NCBI RefSeq assembly: GCF_011045165.1
Contig: NZ_JAAKZI010000020.1
Span: 1-64,000 of the forward strand
Direction: 5' to 3'
Length of the DNA: 64,000 nt
From: Arthrobacter silviterrae
GTDB lineage: Bacteria > Actinomycetota > Actinomycetes > Actinomycetales > Micrococcaceae
The position numbers and the translations under genes were made by a program. The notes beneath the pieces were generated by a model, which saw nothing but the letters and a program-made list of their open reading frames with translations, was not told the origin of the DNA and did no database searches. This document shows positions 26,551-35,049 of the stretch, in pieces; position 1 is the stretch's first letter; each line of letters opens with the position of its first letter.

Positions 26551-26661
26551 CCATGTTGCCACATGGTGGGAGCTATGACTAGATGGTGAAAGTAATCCTT
26601 GACAAGTGACGCCAGTCACGGCCATGATTTCTACATAGCACAAGTCGTTGCCACAATGTGG
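26551..26661. promoter_or_regulatory. Divergent control region, IclR gene and transporter
   Basis: A transporter-side promoter is suggested by TTGACA (26599-26604) and CATGAT (26623-26628) with an 18-base spacer. Three short palindromes lie here: CCATGT-N4-ACATGG (26551-26566) at the regulator start, GTGAC-N4-GTCAC (26606-26619) inside the promoter spacer, and CCACA-A-TGTGG (26651-26661). One or more are likely regulator sites. Confidence 0.5.
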
Positions 26662-26733
26662 AAACGCCGCGAAAACTTTGAACTACGCAACACGCCAGTA
26701 TTTTGAGACACCGCAGTCACACAAAGGAATCCG

Positions 26734-28050
26734 ATGAAACAAACAATGCGCCTCAGCGAGCGAGGCCTGGCCCCCACTGAAGGGACTCCCAAGAAGGCGG
26801 CCCTGGCCAGCTTCCTGGGCAGCGCGGTCGAATACTACGACTTCTTCATTTTTGGATCTGCCGCGGCATTGATCTTCCCCCACGTCTTCTTCCCCAGCGC
26901 AGATGCCAACGCCGCCATCATGTCCTTTGCCACGTTTGGCTTTGCCTACGTTGCCCGGCCTTTCGGGGCTGTCATCCTGGGCCATTTTGGCGACAAGATC
27001 GGCCGGCAAAAGGTCCTGCTTTTCACCTTGGTCCTCATGGGTGGATCCACATTCATCATTGGCTGCCTGCCGGACTTTGCCACGGTGGGTTGGCTGGCGC
27101 CGATCCTGCTGGTGCTGGCCCGCCTGTGCCAGGGACTCTCCGCAGCCGGTGAGCAGGCAGGGGCTTCGTCCCTGACGCTCGAACATGCCCAGGACCACCA
27201 GCGCTCCTTCTTTACTTCGTGGACGCTGACCGGCACGCAGGGCGGGCAAATCCTGGCGGCCCTCATTTTCATCCCCGTGGTTGCGCTCCCGGACGACATC
27301 AAGTACGGCATCGGCTGGCGCATCCCGTTCTGGGTCAGTGCCATCGTGGTGGTCATTGCCTTCTTCATCCGCAGGTCCCTGGCCGAGCCGCCCGCGTTTG
27401 CGGAGGCCAAGAAGAACGACCAGATTGCCAAGCTGCCCATTGCCGAACTGCTCAAGCACCACTGGCGCGACGTTGTCAGGGTTATCTGCTGCGCGTTCAT
27501 TGCTGCCGTCAGCACGGTCTTTGGCGCCCTGGCCATCAAGTATGCCCAGGACGTGGCGCACGTGAACAACACCATCACCCTGTGGCTGGTGGTCGCCGCC
27601 AACTTTGTGGCCTTGTTTACCCAGCCGATGTTCGGCAAGCTCGCGGACCGGATCGGCCGCAAGCCTGTGTTCATTTACGGCGCCCTGGCCAGCGCGGTCA
27701 TGACCCCGCTGTTCCTGCTGTCCCTGGAATCGGGCAGCGTGCCGCTGATGTTCCTTGTCTCGATTGTCTACTTTGCCTGCGGCTACGCTGCCGCCAATGC
27801 CGTCTGGCCATCCTTCTACGGCGAAATGTTCAGCACCAAGGTCCGTTTTTCCGGCCTCGCCATTGGCACCCAGATCGGCTTCCTGATGGCAGGCTTTGCA
27901 CCCGCCATTGTTGCCGCCATGGGCGGAATCAAGCCCGGCGGGTGGGTCCAGATCAGCATCTTCACCGGAGTCATCTGCATCATTGCCGCCGTCTCGGCCT
28001 CAACGGCCAAGGAGACGTTCAAGGTCCCCACGGCGGAACTGGGCCGCTAG
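26734..28050 (+). CDS. MHS-family MFS transporter, probable shikimate/quinate importer
   Basis: 438 aa with 12 predicted helices and the metabolite:H+ symporter signatures AVEYYDFFIFGSAAAL near the N-terminus, GHFGDKIGRQ after helix 2 and ADRIGRKP in the second half. The start follows AAAGGA. It is divergent from the IclR gene and the qsu/pca operon, so shikimate or quinate is the most likely substrate, in line with ShiA-like proteins. The family also carries alpha-ketoglutarate and proline, so this is inference. Confidence 0.85.
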   Translation: MKQTMRLSERGLAPTEGTPKKAALASFLGSAVEYYDFFIFGSAAALIFPHVFFPSADANAAIMSFATFGFAYVARPFGAVILGHFGDKIGRQKVLLFTLVLMGGSTFIIGCLPDFATVGWLAPILLVLARLCQGLSAAGEQAGASSLTLEHAQDHQRSFFTSWTLTGTQGGQILAALIFIPVVALPDDIKYGIGWRIPFWVSAIVVVIAFFIRRSLAEPPAFAEAKKNDQIAKLPIAELLKHHWRDVVRVICCAFIAAVSTVFGALAIKYAQDVAHVNNTITLWLVVAANFVALFTQPMFGKLADRIGRKPVFIYGALASAVMTPLFLLSLESGSVPLMFLVSIVYFACGYAAANAVWPSFYGEMFSTKVRFSGLAIGTQIGFLMAGFAPAIVAAMGGIKPGGWVQISIFTGVICIIAAVSASTAKETFKVPTAELGR

Positions 28051-28064
28051 CCCCCTTGCCAAGA

Positions 28065-28117
28065 ACGACGGCGGCACCCGGCTTGCGCTTTCAGCGCGCG
28101 GCGGGTGCCGCCGTCGT
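28065..28117 (+). terminator. Terminator after the MHS transporter
   Basis: Perfect 16-bp arms ACGACGGCGGCACCCG (28065-28080) and CGGGTGCCGCCGTCGT (28102-28117), with a 21-nt loop that can itself pair (GCGC/GCGC). The stem is the same sequence used after pyk. Confidence 0.85.
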
Positions 28118-28203
28118 GCGGGAAGAAAAATTTCATCAAAATTGCCGATGGATTTAATGTGGGCAACAGCTTGGGTTAGACCGGGCGGCCTACTTTGAAT
28201 CAC

Positions 28204-31101
28204 ATGACAAAACCGCAAAAAGTCCCTGGCAAACCGTCCGACAACAAACTCTCCCGCCCATTTGGCCTGAGCAGGATGTCAACGGCCGTCGTGAGAAACA
28301 AGCCGCTGGCGATCGTGGCCGCAAGCTGTACCTTGGCCCTCCTGGGCGGCGGGATCGCTGCCGCCTCGATCATTCCCTTCAACCAGCAACAGGTCGGCGC
28401 CCAGACCGAAAATGGGCAGCAGATCTCCTCGAACCAGGTCATCAAGCCCATCGGCGACCGGCTCATGACTCCGTTCGGCAAGATCATGGGTTCCACCGTC
28501 AGCCCCGACGGCCGCTACCTGGTGGGGACCAGCGCCGACCGTTCCGTCGACCTGCAGGTTTTCGACCTCAAGACGTACCAGCCCGTCGCCGCCGCAGGCA
28601 CCCTCGCTGCGGCGTCGTTCGCGACGGCGGCGGGCAGCGCAGGCTACCCGGCCATCGCCTACCAGCACCTGACCGACGGCACGGTGGGCCAGGAAGGTCC
28701 GGTCTTCTCGCCCGACGGCAAGTTCCTCTATTCACCGGTTGCCACCGGGATCGTCCGCTACCCCTTCAATGCAGACGGATCGCTCGGCGCAGGCACGAAG
28801 ATCGGCATCCCGACAGTTGGCGGCGCGAAGGCGCTGACCGCCGGCATGGCGTTCTCGCCCGACGGGGCCACGCTGTATGCCGCCGTCAATGGCCAAAACT
28901 CCGTCGTCGCCCTTGACCCGGTTGCTGGCACCATCAAAGCGACCTTCGCCACGGGGATCGCGCCCCGCCAGCTCAAGTTCGCCGGCGGCAAGCTGTACGT
29001 CTCCAACGAAGGCGGCCGCCAGGCCGTTGCCGGGGACGCGACAATGGGCTCCTATGGCTCGCAGGTTCCCGCCGACACCTACCTTGGCACCTCCACGACC
29101 GGCACACTCAGCGTCATAGACACGGTGAACGCCTCGGCTCCTGTCGCTTCCATCGACGTCCAGCTCCACCCCACTGCGCTGTACCTTGACGGCGCCGCGC
29201 TGTACGTGGCGAACACCAACAGCGACACCGTTTCCGTCGTGGACACCGCCTCCGGCAAGGTGGTCCAGACCATCGCAACCCAGCCGTGGGCTTCGTCGCA
29301 GGTGGGATATGAGCCCACATCCATCACGATGCAGGGGGACCACCTGCTGGTCTCGCTGGGACGCGCGAACGCTGTCGCCGTCTACAAGGTCAACAGGACC
29401 GAGCCGAAGGACCCTGCCAGCTACATCGGCCTGCTGCCGACGGACTACTTCCCCGGGAACGTGGCGGCCGTGAACGGCCAGATTGTGGTCACAAACATGC
29501 GCGGCATTGATGCGCGCGGCCCGGAGCTGAGCTTCAACAAGGGCCCGGGCACCACGGTTGCAACCGGCCACGGCACCCACTCCACCACGGCGTCGCTGAC
29601 CAAGTTCACCCTGCCCTCGGACGGCCAAATCCAGCAGTACACCGAGACGGTGTTCAAGCAGAACGGCTGGAATGGCAGTGCCGTTAAGGAAGCGACGGCG
29701 GCAGCCGCCGCCAAGATTCCGGCCGTGGCCGTGCCGAAGCGGATTGGGGATCCGTCCACCATCAAGCACGTGTTCCTGATCGTCAAGGAAAACCGTACCT
29801 ACGACCAGGTCTACGGCGACATGAAGCAGGGCAACGGCGATGCCTCGCTGGCTCAGTTTGGTGCGAAGGTCACCCCGAACCAGCATGCGCTGGCCAGCCA
29901 GTTTGGCCTCTACGACAACACCTACGACATCGGCACGAACTCGGCCGAGGGCCACAACTGGATGATGCAGGGCGACAACCCCGCGTACACAGAGACCAGT
30001 GCGGGGGAGTACACGCGCTCCTATGACACGGAGGAGGACGTGCTGGGCCACCAGCGTTCCGGATTCCTCTGGACGGCCATCCAGTCCGCGGGCAAGACTG
30101 CACGGAACTACGGCGAGTTCCTGTATGGCGAGGGCAAGCCGGCCGGCGCAACGTGGCAGCAGTATTACTGCGCGGCGTCGAGCACCATGGCGGGAGGCGA
30201 CCCGGCCCAACTCTTCACCCCGGCGCTCCAGCTGCACGCCAGCTCGACCATTCCTTCGCTCAACGCGATCAGCGACCCGAACGCGGCCCCGTTCGACACC
30301 TCGGTGCCTGACATCTACCGCTACGCCACCTGGAAGCAGGACTTCGAGAAAAACGGCCCGAAGAACTTCCAGATGACATGGCTTTCCAGCGACCACACGG
30401 GCGGCACGGCGGGCCCGTCAGCCCAGGTTGCCGACAACGACCTCGCCGTGGGCAAGATCGTCGACGAAATCTCGCATTCCCCGTACTGGAAGGACTCGGC
30501 GATCTTCATTGCCGAGGACGACAGCCAGGACGGCGCCGACCACGTTGACGGCCACCGGGCACCCGTCCAGGTCATCAGCCCGTACGCGGTGCACGGCAAG
30601 ACGGTCAGCACGTTCTACTCGCAGATCAACATGGTCCGGACCATCGAGCAGATCCTCGGTGCGCAGCCGCTCAACCAGAAAGTCGCTGCGGCAACCCCGA
30701 TGTTTGACGCCTTCACCAACAAGGCCGAGCTGACGCCTTACACGGCGGTCCCGAACCAGGTTCCGCTGACCGAGGGCGTCAAGACGGCTCCGGCCTGCGG
30801 CAATGACACGCTGGGCCAGACGGGCGCTGCGGCCGCCGCGGTCAACGCCGCCGCGGCCGACGCGGTGGCCGTTCCCGCCTCGATGCAGGCGATTGCCGGG
30901 GAATGGGACAGCTGGTCCAAGAAGCAGCACCTGACCGGCAACGGCGCCAAAGAAGACTCCGCGAACCCGTACCTGTTCAACCGCTGGACCTGGTACCAGG
31001 CACACCGCTGGCAGAGCCCGTACCCGGGCGACACCGAAATTTATGGGCCGGACAACGTGCCGGGCGTCCCCGCAGGCTCCACCGGACACGCGGACGGCTG
31101 A
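28204..31101 (+). CDS. Membrane-anchored YncE beta-propeller / phosphoesterase fusion
   Basis: 965 aa. A hydrophobic segment at about 33-58 (AIVAASCTLALLGGGIAAAS) is a signal anchor. Residues about 90-440 form a YVTN/YncE-type beta-propeller with repeated motifs such as VSPDGRYLVGTSADRSV and FSPDGATLYAAVNGQNS. Residues about 515-850 are a phosphoesterase of the alkaline-phosphatase/phospholipase C superfamily, with the metal-site motif VKENRTYDQVYGD and IAEDDSQDGADHVDGHR. The substrate is unknown. A TTG at 28195 would add three residues. It is monocistronic with a strong terminator. Confidence 0.85.
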   Translation: MTKPQKVPGKPSDNKLSRPFGLSRMSTAVVRNKPLAIVAASCTLALLGGGIAAASIIPFNQQQVGAQTENGQQISSNQVIKPIGDRLMTPFGKIMGSTVSPDGRYLVGTSADRSVDLQVFDLKTYQPVAAAGTLAAASFATAAGSAGYPAIAYQHLTDGTVGQEGPVFSPDGKFLYSPVATGIVRYPFNADGSLGAGTKIGIPTVGGAKALTAGMAFSPDGATLYAAVNGQNSVVALDPVAGTIKATFATGIAPRQLKFAGGKLYVSNEGGRQAVAGDATMGSYGSQVPADTYLGTSTTGTLSVIDTVNASAPVASIDVQLHPTALYLDGAALYVANTNSDTVSVVDTASGKVVQTIATQPWASSQVGYEPTSITMQGDHLLVSLGRANAVAVYKVNRTEPKDPASYIGLLPTDYFPGNVAAVNGQIVVTNMRGIDARGPELSFNKGPGTTVATGHGTHSTTASLTKFTLPSDGQIQQYTETVFKQNGWNGSAVKEATAAAAAKIPAVAVPKRIGDPSTIKHVFLIVKENRTYDQVYGDMKQGNGDASLAQFGAKVTPNQHALASQFGLYDNTYDIGTNSAEGHNWMMQGDNPAYTETSAGEYTRSYDTEEDVLGHQRSGFLWTAIQSAGKTARNYGEFLYGEGKPAGATWQQYYCAASSTMAGGDPAQLFTPALQLHASSTIPSLNAISDPNAAPFDTSVPDIYRYATWKQDFEKNGPKNFQMTWLSSDHTGGTAGPSAQVADNDLAVGKIVDEISHSPYWKDSAIFIAEDDSQDGADHVDGHRAPVQVISPYAVHGKTVSTFYSQINMVRTIEQILGAQPLNQKVAAATPMFDAFTNKAELTPYTAVPNQVPLTEGVKTAPACGNDTLGQTGAAAAAVNAAAADAVAVPASMQAIAGEWDSWSKKQHLTGNGAKEDSANPYLFNRWTWYQAHRWQSPYPGDTEIYGPDNVPGVPAGSTGHADG

Positions 31102-31133
31102 CCGTCCGGCGGCGGCACCTGCCAACCTGAAAA

Positions 31134-31169
31134 CGGTGAAGGCCACCTCCCCGGAGGTGGCCTTCACCG
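31134..31169 (+). terminator. Strong terminator after the phosphoesterase
   Basis: Perfect 17-bp arms CGGTGAAGGCCACCTCC (31134-31150) and its complement (31153-31169), with a 2-nt loop. It could also stop transcription arriving from the convergent amidohydrolase gene. Confidence 0.85.
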
Positions 31170-31246
31170 CTTGTCCCGGCGCTGACTACATCCTCAATCG
31201 CCCTGTGGCGGGACCGGGGCGTGGTGATTGACGGTTTCTGCCGCGT

Positions 31247-32470
31247 TTAGTCCTCCGCCGTTCCCACCTTGGACAGGATGGCCGCCAGGGCCGCGCGCAC
31301 GCCGGTGCTCAAAGTGGGTTCGATCGCCGGGGCGAACCGCGGGGAGTGATTCCCGAACACCGGTCCGCCGTCTGCCAGCTGCTCGGCGGGACAGCCGCCA
31401 AACCGCCAGTACACGGAGGGAACGGCTATGGCGTCGGCGAGGGTGCCGAAGTCCTCGCTCCCCATCGTCGGTGGCAGCTCGGTGACCGAGTCGCTGCCCA
31501 AGGCCTCCCTGAACCGGCGGATGAGCAGGGCCGTTTCTGCCGGGTCGTTGTAACAGCGCGGAAAGGCGGAAAGTTCGGTAATTTCCGGCGCCGGCGCAGC
31601 GGTGGCTGCTGCCTCGGCGAGAATGATCCGCCTGATGCCGGCCAGGACCTTCTCCCGGACGTCCGGGGTGAACGTGCGCACGTTGACTGTGAACTCGGCT
31701 GAGGCGGGGATGATGTTTTCCTTCAGGCCCGCATGGAAGGTGCCGACGGTGACGACGGCCGAATCCAGCGGGTGCGTTTCCCGCGACACCAGCGTCTGGA
31801 GCCTGACCACCATGTGGGCGCCGAGCACTATCGGGTCAACGGAATCCTGGGGCTGGGAACCGTGGGCCTGGACGCCGCGGACCACCACCTTCCAGGAGTC
31901 GGCCATTGCCATGGCATGGCCGCTGCAGACGCTGACAGTGCCGCTCGCGCCAGGCATGACATGCTGACCGAAGACAATTTCTGGCTTGGGGGCCTTCTCC
32001 CAAAGCCCGTCCTCCACCATGGCGCGGGCCCCGGCAGCTGTTTCCTCGCCCGGCTGGAAGATGAACACGACGGTGCCGGCCCAGGCATCCTTCGCCCCCG
32101 CCAGCAGCGCCGCGGCCGTCAACGCGGCCGTGATGTGTGTGTCGTGCCCGCGGCCGTGCATCACGGTGGCCGTGCTGGCGTAGGGCAGGCCTGTCTCCTC
32201 CCGGATGGGCAGGCCGTCCGTGTCGGCGCGGAATGCGACGACTGGCCCGTCCCCATTGCTCAGAATGCCAACCACTCCGGTGCCCCCGCAGCGGAAGTTT
32301 TCCAGGCCCAGCTCTGTGAGCCTGCCGGCGATCAAGTCTGCTGTTTTGTGTTCCTGCATGGAGAGTTCCGGGTTGGCATGCAACGTTCGGTAAAGCTGGT
32401 GCATCTGGTGGGACTCTTGCTCACCTAGCTCCAACCGGGTGGGCGGAATGGCGGATCGCGGGGTTGGCAT
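31247..32470 (-). CDS. M20-family amidohydrolase (N-acyl-amino-acid hydrolase type)
   Basis: 407 aa with the M20D fold: catalytic domain, dimerisation insert near 185-290 and C-terminal metal residue in FGNHSPRF. Glu-Glu in QPGEETAAGA and His in FGQHVMPG are conserved. The usual MHACGHDAH motif reads MHGRGHDTH, so the metal-ligand Cys is replaced by Arg107. Activity may differ from typical aminoacyl hydrolases. It lies 60 nt downstream of the LysR gene on the same strand and probably shares its transcript. Confidence 0.85.
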   Translation of the reverse strand: MPTPRSAIPPTRLELGEQESHQMHQLYRTLHANPELSMQEHKTADLIAGRLTELGLENFRCGGTGVVGILSNGDGPVVAFRADTDGLPIREETGLPYASTATVMHGRGHDTHITAALTAAALLAGAKDAWAGTVVFIFQPGEETAAGARAMVEDGLWEKAPKPEIVFGQHVMPGASGTVSVCSGHAMAMADSWKVVVRGVQAHGSQPQDSVDPIVLGAHMVVRLQTLVSRETHPLDSAVVTVGTFHAGLKENIIPASAEFTVNVRTFTPDVREKVLAGIRRIILAEAAATAAPAPEITELSAFPRCYNDPAETALLIRRFREALGSDSVTELPPTMGSEDFGTLADAIAVPSVYWRFGGCPAEQLADGGPVFGNHSPRFAPAIEPTLSTGVRAALAAILSKVGTAED

Positions 32471-32530
32471 GGTGTTCCCTCCTGATGTCGAGCACCAGGC
32501 TAGGTTGCCAGCGACCCCAAGTGCAAGCGG

Positions 32531-33445
32531 CTATGCGTGCGTGGCAGGTTCCGCTGCGCGCTCAAGCGGGAATGCCTTCTTCGCCAGTTCGACGACGGTG
32601 CGCAGCGCCAGCGAGGGATTCGTGTCCCGCCAGGCGAGCGCGATGGGCAGCACGCCAGTGGCCTCGGCAAGAGGGCGGTACGTCACGCCGTCGACCTGGA
32701 TGTGGGTGGAGGAGCCCACCACGATGGAAACCCCCACATCCGCCCCCACCAAGGCCAGCATGCTGTAGGGGTCCGGGGCTTCCTGGGCAATGTGGGGCAC
32801 GAAGCCCGCGGCCGTGCAGAGTGAGATCATGGCGTCGCGGATCCGCGAGCCGTGCGACGCCGGGTAGGCGATGAACCGCTGGTCCCGCAGTTCGGCAATG
32901 CTGATCGGCCCTCCGCGGGCCAGCGGGTGGTCGCTCGGAACGGCAACGATGAGTGTCTCATTTCGAACCAGGTGCGCCGATATGCCTGTGGGTGTTGGGG
33001 AGCTGACCACTCCCAGGTCTATCTCCCCGTCGCGCAGCAGCGTCAGCGCCTCGCCTGAGTAGAGCTGTGGCTGAAGTTCAAGGCTGATTCCGGGCTGCTC
33101 GCGCGAAACCTCCCTGGCCAGGATGGAAAGGATGGAATATCCGGTGGTGCCGGCAAACCCCACCTTGACGCTGCCAATCTCACCCTGCTTTGCGGCCCGG
33201 GTGATGCGCTTGACTCCGTCCACATGGATGTGGATGGCCTTCGCCGGTTCCAAGAGGGCCACGCCCGAAGGGGTCAGGCGGACCTTGCGTGTGGTCCGCT
33301 CGAACAGTTCGGTTCCCAGCTCCTTCTCCAGCATGCGGATGATCCGGCTGAGTGCCGGCTGGGCCACGTGCAGCTTTTCGGCCGCGCGCCCGAAATGAAG
33401 CTCCTCCGCGACGGCCAGGAATGCCTCAAACTGCCGAAATTCCAT
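32531..33445 (-). CDS. LysR-type regulator
   Basis: 304 aa with an N-terminal helix-turn-helix (about 1-60: FRQFEAFLAVAEELHFGRAA, LHVAQPALSRIIRMLE) and a periplasmic-binding-like effector domain (about 90-295). It is divergent from the MHS transporter that heads the glutarate operon, so it most likely controls that operon and itself. The M20 gene downstream may belong to the same regulon. Confidence 0.88.
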   Translation of the reverse strand: MEFRQFEAFLAVAEELHFGRAAEKLHVAQPALSRIIRMLEKELGTELFERTTRKVRLTPSGVALLEPAKAIHIHVDGVKRITRAAKQGEIGSVKVGFAGTTGYSILSILAREVSREQPGISLELQPQLYSGEALTLLRDGEIDLGVVSSPTPTGISAHLVRNETLIVAVPSDHPLARGGPISIAELRDQRFIAYPASHGSRIRDAMISLCTAAGFVPHIAQEAPDPYSMLALVGADVGVSIVVGSSTHIQVDGVTYRPLAEATGVLPIALAWRDTNPSLALRTVVELAKKAFPLERAAEPATHA

Positions 33446-33609
33446 GTGGGCTGGGTCTCCTTGGATGGCTGCCGGCCGGTGCCGGCACGATTATTGTGAA
33501 TTTTACATCAATTACTGCGCAACTATGTCTTGGACTCAAAGGATCAATTCTGAAATAGTGACATGCAGCATAGGGGTGAGTGAGGCCCCACACCTTTTGG
33601 AGGAAATGA
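33446..33609. promoter_or_regulatory. Divergent promoter region, LysR gene and transporter
   Basis: A 164-base AT-rich intergenic region. An interrupted dyad ATTGTGAA...ACATCAAT lies around 33494-33513, the sort of site LysR proteins bind. The transporter ribosome-binding site GGAGGA is at 33598-33603. Exact promoter boxes cannot be assigned. Confidence 0.4.
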
Positions 33610-34953
33610 ATGAGCATCAGGAACGCATCAATAGAGCAGGTGCCCGCCGTGTCGGTCATTGGGCCGGCACAAGCCCGCCGGGCCGGAATCGCGGCCTTTG
33701 TGGGCACGACCATAGAGTGGTTTGACTTCTTCATCTACGGCACCGCTTCCGCACTGGTCCTGGGGAAGCTGTTCTTTCCGGAAACGTCTCCTGCCATCGG
33801 AACGCTGGCGGCCTTCGCGACCTTTGCCGTCGGCTTCATTGCACGCCCCTTGGGCGGCATCATTTTTGGCCACTTCGGCGACAAGTTCGGCCGCAAGAAC
33901 ACTGTCATCACCACGCTGTTGTTGATGGGCGGTGCCACCGTTGGCGTTGGCTTGCTGCCCACCTACGCGCAGATTGGCGTGCTGGCGCCCATTCTCCTGG
34001 TGCTGCTGCGGATCATCCAGGGTGTGGCCATGGGCGGTGAATGGGGCGGGGCGGTGCTCATCGCCACGGAGTTTGCGCCTCCCAAAAAGAAGATACTCTA
34101 CGGCGCTTTTGCCCAACAGGGGTCACCTGTGGGAAACCTGCTGGCCACCGTGGCCTTTCTTGCCCTCACGTCCCTGAGCGCGGAGTCGTTTGGCTCCTGG
34201 GGCTGGCGGCTGCCCTTCCTGGCCTCGGCCATTCTCATTCTCATTGGCCTGTACGTCCGCCTGAAAATCAGTGAGGCGCCTGAAATGCTCAAGGCCATCC
34301 AGTCCAAGACCAGCAAGCGTGTTCCGCTCCTCGAAATCCTGCGCAACCATTACGGCGTGGTCCTGCTGTCCGGCGGCGCCGTGGTTGCTGGCGTGTCACT
34401 GACTTATGTGAAGACCACCTTTGCTCTGTCCTGGGCCACGCAGGATCTGGGCTACAGCCGGGCGGAGTTCCTGCAAGTCATCACGGTGGCGCTGGTGGCC
34501 CAGGTGTTTATTCAGCCGCTCGGCGCCCTCCTTGCGTCCAAAATCAATGTGCGAACGGCGATTTTGTGGATGCTGGTGCCGGAAATTGTTCTGCTGCCCT
34601 TCATGTTCACCATGATCAGCACCGGCAACATCATCCTGGCGATGCTGGGCATGGTCCTGGCAACAATCCCCACCTGCATGTACTACGCAACGCTTGCCGG
34701 AGTACTGGCCCAGCTGTTCCCGGCACATATCCGGTACACCGGAATTTCCGTCTCGTACCAGCTCGCCACCGCGATCTTCGCCGGTACGGCGCCCTTCTTG
34801 AGCCAAATGCTCCTCAACGTCAGCGGCTCCATCTGGGCTGTTGTCTGCCTGGGCATCGGCTACGTTGTTCTCTCCCTTGTCTGCATGCTGGCGCTGTTGC
34901 GTGGCAAGGCCTGGACCGGACGGGACGGCCAGGCCGAAACCGCCAGCCCCTGA
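33610..34953 (+). CDS. MHS-family MFS transporter heading the glutaryl-CoA operon
   Basis: 447 aa, 12 helices, with TTIEWFDFFIYGTASAL, GHFGDKFGRKN and GVAMGGEWGGAVLIATE, all typical of metabolite:H+ symporters. The start has a strong GGAGGA. The downstream genes handle glutaryl-CoA, so glutarate or a related dicarboxylate is the likely substrate (inference). An 8-bp inverted repeat (34959-34966 with 34993-35000) follows the stop and may partly terminate transcription before the dehydrogenase genes. Confidence 0.85.
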   Translation: MSIRNASIEQVPAVSVIGPAQARRAGIAAFVGTTIEWFDFFIYGTASALVLGKLFFPETSPAIGTLAAFATFAVGFIARPLGGIIFGHFGDKFGRKNTVITTLLLMGGATVGVGLLPTYAQIGVLAPILLVLLRIIQGVAMGGEWGGAVLIATEFAPPKKKILYGAFAQQGSPVGNLLATVAFLALTSLSAESFGSWGWRLPFLASAILILIGLYVRLKISEAPEMLKAIQSKTSKRVPLLEILRNHYGVVLLSGGAVVAGVSLTYVKTTFALSWATQDLGYSRAEFLQVITVALVAQVFIQPLGALLASKINVRTAILWMLVPEIVLLPFMFTMISTGNIILAMLGMVLATIPTCMYYATLAGVLAQLFPAHIRYTGISVSYQLATAIFAGTAPFLSQMLLNVSGSIWAVVCLGIGYVVLSLVCMLALLRGKAWTGRDGQAETASP

Positions 34954-35049
34954 CCGCCAGCGCCGGACGGCCATCGCCTGACCGCCGACGGCCCGGCGCT
35001 GCACCGCCAAACATTTAATGAAGAAATCTTGAAAGGCACGTCAAACTCC

